Assembly: GCA_036872755.1 (NCBI GenBank)
Contig: JAVHNS010000016.1
Coordinates: 1,054,001 to 1,118,000, forward strand
Direction: 5' to 3'
DNA from: Orbilia blumenaviensis
Taxonomy: Eukaryota; Ascomycota; Orbiliomycetes; Orbiliales; Orbiliaceae
Length of the DNA stretch: 64,000 nucleotides
Part shown: one piece after another, positions 57,807 through 64,000 of the stretch
Position numbering within the stretch: position 1 is the first letter of the stretch
Layout of the letters: every line of letters begins with the position of its first letter
Program-made: the position numbers and the translations under genes
Notes under the pieces: model-generated
Seen by the model: the letters and a program-made list of their open reading frames with translations, nothing else
Databases searched by the model: none
Told to the model about the DNA's origin: nothing

Positions 57807-58936
57807 TTATTGCAAAGGGTGGGTGGGACTCTTTGATGCGGTGATGGCATCGACGAGGCTTGACGTAAATTTGAAGGCTTCATCATTGATAGAGTCGAGG
57901 TTGACGCGTTCTAATACCTGATTTTTTGTGTCTTCGAGTTGGCTAGCGACATTTCGTCGATTTGCCGCCTCCACCCTCCAAAATTCGGAAGCAGTACCCA
58001 TACTCGACTCATTTCTTGTTGTTGTACTCTTCACGAAGAGACTGGTCCGAACTTGGCTCAGCCCGACGTCGAGAGTTTTTGATATGGCTTCGATCCTTTC
58101 CAGATCCGAGGTTTCGTCGGGACCGTATCTACCTGTCGCAGATAAATACGCCACGATACCGAGAAGACAATCAACGATGGCGATTGCCAGGCCTCTGTAC
58201 GTCAGCAGCCGCCAATGGTACCAATCGATGTCGGTTAGAGTGGTAGCTTGTGTGTTTCCGAGAAAGTCATGACTGTAAAGAAAAATAAACTCTGCCAAGG
58301 CTACTCCCAATCCAGACACGGTGGCGGCGATGCGAAAGGATCTCATTACCCTCGAGGATAGGGAAGATGTGACAACTCCGAGGATGATGATGTTGAGGAC
58401 ATGGGGTGCTGCGATTGTCGGGGCACTGTAGTATAGATAGCTGGTGGGGTCTGAGATGGAGCACCAGGTGCACTCAGTTAATGGCCTGGGCCCGTACGTA
58501 GCATATAGAAGGCGACCCTCTCTCGTCCTTAGCATGTTGAGCAGAAGTGCATCGTCGCCCGAAAGCCCTCCCTGGCCTTGCCTGGACCGTAGGGTTTCCA
58601 CTCTATGCAGAAGGACATCATTCGGTGTCAGAAGGAGTCTTGCTCCCGTGGCTTTGAGGAGATTTTCGCTTTGGAAGAAGGGGGCGGAGGAAATAAGTGC
58701 GAGAAGAGTCGCGAGAGCGAGAATGTTCAGGCTGAACTTCGTACGATGGTCGAGGGCACGCGTGGGTGCTTTCCGGATGTTCAAAGATCGGAAAACCGCG
58801 ATCAGTTTTGGGATTAGGATGGGTCCAAAGAGGAAGAGGATTGTTTGGAGGCTGAGAGTGTCAGCTTCGGACTATAGCTAGGATGGAAGGATGGATGGAC
58901 AATGCTTGTGATAACTTACGTCGCCCACGAAACCAT
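57807..58936 (-). CDS. Conserved fungal multi-pass membrane protein of unknown function
   Basis: Two exons (58936-58920, 58851-57807) give 353 aa; the 17-base first exon encodes MVSWAT and joins LQTILFLFGPILIPKLIAVF. The acceptor CTCTCAG at 58852-58858 is needed for frame; the nearer CTATAG at 58874 is not compatible. Hydrophobic spans are LQTILFLFGPILIPKLIAVF, KFSLNILALATLLALISSAP, APHVLNIIILGVVTSSL, SGLGVALAEFIFLYS and LAIAIVDCLLGIVAYLSA. The C-terminal ~100 aa are soluble and probably helical. I recall this shape as a fungal protein without known role. Confidence 0.72.
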
Positions 58937-59286
58937 TTCTACGTCTCGACGATATCGACGGTCCCAGCGTATCAGGACAGATACATGATGTGCGGGCGCA
59001 TAAGTAAGTAGGTAGGTAGGTAGGTAGGTAAGCTAGGTAGGTACCTGGGGCGGTCGGCTTAGGTAAGCGGAGTACCCAGTGTAGGTACCTACATATACCG
59101 AGCCGGGTTGCCCTCCCAGGGAAGTAGTTAGCGTGTCCTTTTGACCCATGTCGTCATAACCTTTGCGGGAATAAGAAACGCCCGACAGGTAGTGAAGTAC
59201 TGAGAAAGCTGGGCAGGTTAGGTACCTCTTAATATGTGCAATTCCTTACGTATGAGGTACATAAGCTAAAAGAGAAAGAGAAAGAG

Positions 59287-59317
<31 letters not shown>

Positions 59318-59638
59318 TGTGTATATAATATACCTACCTATATACACCTACCTACCTACCGATATACATATATAAATACCTATATATAAAAATAACAAAA
59401 CCTCCTCCCAGCCCCCCCCCCCCCCCTCTCCCTCCTTAACCGCTGGGGCATTTGCAATGTAGGTCCCAACATACCTCATACCCCCTCACCCTCCTATCCC
59501 TAAAAAATATTCGATCCATCTACATTACGATGGCATGGCTACCCACCCGAGTAACATACACCCCCCCCCCCCTCCCCCCCAGGTTGCTAACTCCGGTCGC
59601 TTCTGCCAGTCATAACTTCCTGTCTGTCTCCCAATGCA
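58937..59638. promoter_or_regulatory. Divergent spacer before PCT1
   Basis: It holds TAGGTAGG/TACCTACC clusters (59006-59095, 59328-59365), an A tract at 59289-59314, and two long C runs (59413-59426, 59562-59580) in the presumed PCT1 leader. Confidence 0.5.
59289..59314. repeat. Poly(A) tract
   Basis: An A run of about 26 bases follows GAGAAAGAGA. Confidence 0.87.
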
Positions 59639-60934
<1,296 letters not shown>

Positions 60935-61481
60935 TACGTAGGGACGGGGAACAGGGAACGCAGATACCATCGCTCACCATCGTCTATCGCTTTCAAACGC
61001 CGCGCCAGCGTGGGGTTCTAAATTTTTCTACTGCTTTCTTTCTACACGGTCTCTTCTCCCTTTTTTTTTTCTTTTTTTTCTTTTTTTTTTTTTTGGCGTA
61101 ATAAACAGTTCCCTGCATGCCGTTGCATGCTCATAGAAGGGCGGCTAGCGACTTAGTATGTAATACTCGGCTTATAAGAGTGCAAGTATAAATGTGGGCC
61201 AGCACGCGCGAGCCACTGTAATTTTGACATCTCCTGCCATACCTTAGCTCCAGATCATCACTCGGCCGTTAGCACCATTGCGGCCTTAGCTTAGCTTGGA
61301 GTTTTTTTTTTTTTCTAGTTAGGTACTAAGCTTAATCGAAGCAAAGACCTCCGGGATATGCCAAGATTCCCAATGTGTTGCGCATAGGAAAACCTTAACA
61401 TCCTTTTTTGTTTTAAAAAATTTCTACCATTTATTTATTATAGACATCATCCAAAGCATCAATTATCTACGAACGCGGAAC
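60935..61481. other. Spacer PCT1 / NOP15
   Basis: About 550 bases with T-rich blocks at 61060-61094 and 61302-61314, likely 3' processing signals, then the NOP15 promoter. No gene was seen. Confidence 0.5.
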
Positions 61482-62120
61482 ATGTCGACAAAAAGCCAAA
61501 GCGATCGCCCGCCCAAGAGGCCAAGGCTACAAATAGACAAAAAGGTCAGCTAGTCTTCAGTATCTTAACCCTAATTCCCAGAGGTTGACAAATAAGTTAC
61601 CCTGCAGGATGCTACAAACGCTGTTGATTCTATCGCACTCTTAGAAAAAGAGGACACAGAGAAAAGGCCCAGCGGCGAATCCCCCGGTGTCGTGTATCTT
61701 GGTCGCATACCCCACGGCTTTTACGAAGACGAAATGCGAGCCTACTTCTCGCAGTTCGGAACAATAGATCGACTTAGGCTTTGCCGAAATAAAGCAACCG
61801 GAAAATCGAAACACTACGCCTTCATACAGTTCTCTTCCTCAGAAGTTGCGCAGATAGTGGCCGAAACCATGAATAACTATCTTCTCTATGGACATATCCT
61901 GAAGTGCAAAACTCTTCCAGAATCCGACTGCGACGAAAAAATGTGGGTCGGCGCAAATAGAAAATGGAAAACCGCGCCGCTCGCCAAAATACGCCGACTG
62001 AAACACGAACGCAGGAGGCCCCCGGAAGTTTGGAACAGGCTTCAAAGAAAAGAGGGCAGCCGGAGACTAAGCAAAGCCAAGAAATGGGAGACGGCGGGTA
62101 TATCTTATTCTTTGGATTGA
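61482..62120 (+). CDS. NOP15: RRM ribosome-biogenesis protein Nop15 (NIFK-like)
   Basis: Two exons (61482-61544, 61608-62120) give 191 aa. A basic start (PPKRPRLQIDKK) precedes one RRM: VVYLGRIPHGFYEDEMRAYF (RNP2 is VVYLGRI), then IDRLRLCRNKATGKSKHYAF (RNP1 is KSKHYAFI) and YLLYGHILKCKTLPE. A Lys/Arg-rich tail ends KWETAGISYSLD, matching the short GIDY-like end of the family. Nop15 acts in the nucleolus on 27S pre-rRNA for the large ribosomal subunit. Confidence 0.88.
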
Positions 62121-62259
62121 GCCAGCGGCTGGAGATGGGACAGAGCACTCTTTCTCACGGGCGGGGGGGCTTCTTTAGTGGAGCAATTATGTATATTAGT
62201 TTGCATTGCGGACACTTAAAGCAAAACAAAGGAATTGGATACAGTCACATCTTCCTGTT

Positions 62260-62937
62260 CTACATAACCCTGCTGGCGGCGGGTGTCGTTGGTTTGAGCC
62301 ATGCTGAAATTAAGCCTGCCATGACGGCTGTACAGGCACTCCATATATTGACACTCACACTACCTCGGGGAGCCTGTGGGAAGCATAAGCCCCACTCCAC
62401 GTAATCCGGTAACAACCCCCTCGGAAGCCAGAACACGGGCTCCTTGCGGTGCCACAACTGGATGAAAAACCCTAATGCCGAAAAGAGGATCCACCGGGCT
62501 GTTGAGACGACTTGTTTGAACCGCGCGCTTTGAGTGGCCACGGTCTCCGCTAGATACCGAACCATCAGCAAGATTCAATGGATCATGGAATAAGCCGGTG
62601 AAGGTTATTCGTACATAGTTTTTCCAATTCTGCCACCTTCTTGTCGTGTTCCCTTCTCAGTTTTGCCCACTTCGCGAATTCGTCCTGGCTGCTGGTGGTC
62701 GCCATCTCTTTCCGAATCTTCAAAACCTCGGTTTGCTGAAGCCTGAGAGCTTGAGCATCGATTGATGCTTGAGAAGGGACGATTTGTGTATAGATCCTCC
62801 AAATCTATGTTCGTCAGCAAGAGCCATACAATCATACCAATACCAGATGAGCATACCGTTGGACTTAAGCCAACAAGCAAGCTTGTCACTTGCCAGCCGA
62901 CCGCAAGTAGAAATATAGTTATCAGTAAGTGAGACAT
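62260..62937 (-). CDS. GET1: Get1, membrane receptor for tail-anchored protein insertion
   Basis: Three exons (62937-62857, 62804-62615, 62549-62260) give 186 aa. The first membrane segment (MSHLLITIFLLAVGWQVTSL) is followed by the cytosolic coiled coil (LRLQQTEVLKIRKEMATTSS, then QDEFAKWAKLRREHDKKVAE), the family hallmark that contacts Get3. Two C-terminal membrane helices flank the conserved KEPVFWLPRG and YVEWGLCFPQAPRGSVSVNI. Get1 with Get2 receives tail-anchored proteins at the ER. It lies tail to tail with NOP15, 139 bases apart. Confidence 0.92.
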
Positions 62938-63160
62938 CGTAATGGCGAGAACTGCTGACCCGATGTTGCAGGCAAGAAGGCGAGTAGCCAAGAGGTAAAT
63001 GGTAAGGATAGATAGCAGGAGGACTGTGGTGTTGTGTTATAAAGCTGCAGGTACGATAAATCCTGGGCACTACTGAAGTGCTTTTTTTCCCCAAGTGGCC
63101 ACAGGGTGCCTTGATGGTTAATTAGGCAAACAATCCTGAATGAGAAACAAATTCACCCCA
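62938..63160. promoter_or_regulatory. Probable GET1 promoter
   Basis: About 220 bases of ordinary composition upstream of the GET1 ATG, before the sequence becomes AT-rich. No defined element was recognised. Confidence 0.35.
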
Positions 63161-64000
63161 GTATTCTAGGCTAAAAATAATTTACACTTCTGTAATTAGA
63201 GTATATATATATATAGAATCTCAAATACTTATGTCTATTTTCAAAACAAAATTATGATATCTTAGAATTGAATTTATTGTAAAAATTTATTAAGAATTTT
63301 AGAGGGGTCATCAGCCTGAGAAAAGAATATGCAGTTGGGGGCATCTTTTTGAGATAAGCGAATTTTATTTTATTTTAAAAAACTTTCATCAGGAAAAAAA
63401 ACACAGTTCCATTGCGCTCCATCACACTAGTAGCGGGGTACGGCGCGCCATAGGAATCACCCGACGGACAAATTTCATTTCACAATATTATTGAACTTCG
63501 ATAAGCAAATAGCAAAGAGCACATGATCTTACTTATGTAATTACGTATAACATAGACATTTATAAAAATCTCCGGAGTAAGCATAACTTAGCTTTGGCTA
63601 TTATTGAATTTATTCTTTACTGTGTTATATATATGTATATTATGTACTATAAGTAACAGGTTATAAGCTTGAACAACATAAAACTGACAGTTATAAAACT
63701 ATCAACCTTTCATCGATAGCTTCAGTATTTGTTTGCGAAGTTCATACTTCGAATATGATTTTAGGTCACAAATTTAGAAGAAATAGGCAATCCTTCATCA
63801 ATTTAGCAAATTTTTATTGGGTTTTCCGAATTCTAAAGCATTATTTAAGATAACAATAATTAAAGGAAAATAAATAGCTTATAGAAAATTTAAACGATAC
63901 TATTTATAATTAAATACAAATAAAATTGTAAATTTATTTATAGAAACTTTACTAGAGATAAAAAATTTAGAAATAATAATTATATGATTTAAATAATAAA
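63161..64000. other. AT-rich block, possibly RIP-degraded repeat
   Basis: Base composition drops sharply here: in the last 160 bases I count 19 G or C. TAA and TTA triplets are dense and no open frame of useful length exists on either strand. A less AT-rich island lies at about 63310-63470. This fits a transposon-derived block mutated by repeat-induced point mutation, or the edge of a longer AT-rich isochore. No transposase or reverse transcriptase motif could be read. Confidence 0.6.

Noticed and set aside
58851..58936. Apparent frameshift at the start of the membrane protein gene
   Set aside because: The CTCTCAG acceptor ending at 58852 joins in frame, giving MVSWATLQTILF; no anomaly remains.

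Overview
This window reads as nuclear DNA of a filamentous ascomycete (Pezizomycotina). The genes are compact, with many introns of about 50-110 bases carrying GT..AG ends and CTAAC/CTAAT-like branch sites. The proteins match fungal families such as Sch9, Mrp51, Mcd4, Cce1, UPF0662 and Zn2Cys6 factors. The spacers are full of simple repeats and of a TAGGTACC-type motif. An Eurotiomycetes/Onygenales-like fungus is my best guess, but that is inference. No bacterial, viral, CRISPR or intact transposon gene was seen.

Layout. 0-7 kb: a DUF5672 membrane protein (-), mitochondrial ribosomal protein Mrp51 (+) and the AGC kinase Sch9 (-). 7-9 kb: an intron-containing tRNA-Arg(CCT). 9-11.4 kb: a Zn2Cys6 regulator (-) with a 3.5-kb repeat-rich upstream region. 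14.8-17.3 kb: a RING-H2 protein (-), then 2.4 kb of microsatellites. 19.7-30 kb: a small conserved protein (-), QCR10 (+), ADA2 (-), a LysM protein (+) and MCD4 (-). 30.6-36.2 kb: YFH7-like P-loop kinase (+), a UPF0662 protein (+) and a PQ-loop transporter (+). 36.6-43 kb: RPP1 (-), GLR1 (-), CCE1 (+) and a Ser/Thr-rich membrane protein (-). 43.8-56 kb: asparagine synthetase (-), a zinc-ribbon protein (+), sphingolipid delta-4 desaturase (-), MAP2 (-) and mitochondrial porin (+). 56-63 kb: a J-protein (-) diverging from a SERF-like protein (+), a membrane protein (-), PCT1 (+), NOP15 (+) and GET1 (-). The last ~0.85 kb turns extremely AT-rich.

The genes are housekeeping genes and do not form an obvious cluster. 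Themes recur: mitochondria (MRP51, QCR10, CCE1, POR1, the J-protein, YFH7), lipid and GPI synthesis (MCD4, PCT1, the desaturase), translation and protein maturation (RPP1, NOP15, MAP2, GET1, tRNA) and nutrient or redox control (SCH9, GLR1, asparagine synthetase). For 16 of the spliced genes I derived a complete set of exon boundaries and checked that the exon lengths keep frame. The most unusual observations are about gene structure: a likely GC-AG intron in PCT1, a non-AUG mitochondrial-like leader on GLR1, a 12-base microexon and an ATGA-overlapping upstream ORF at the SERF gene, stop-free introns, and the AT-rich block at the right end. I did not find a clearly new biological system.
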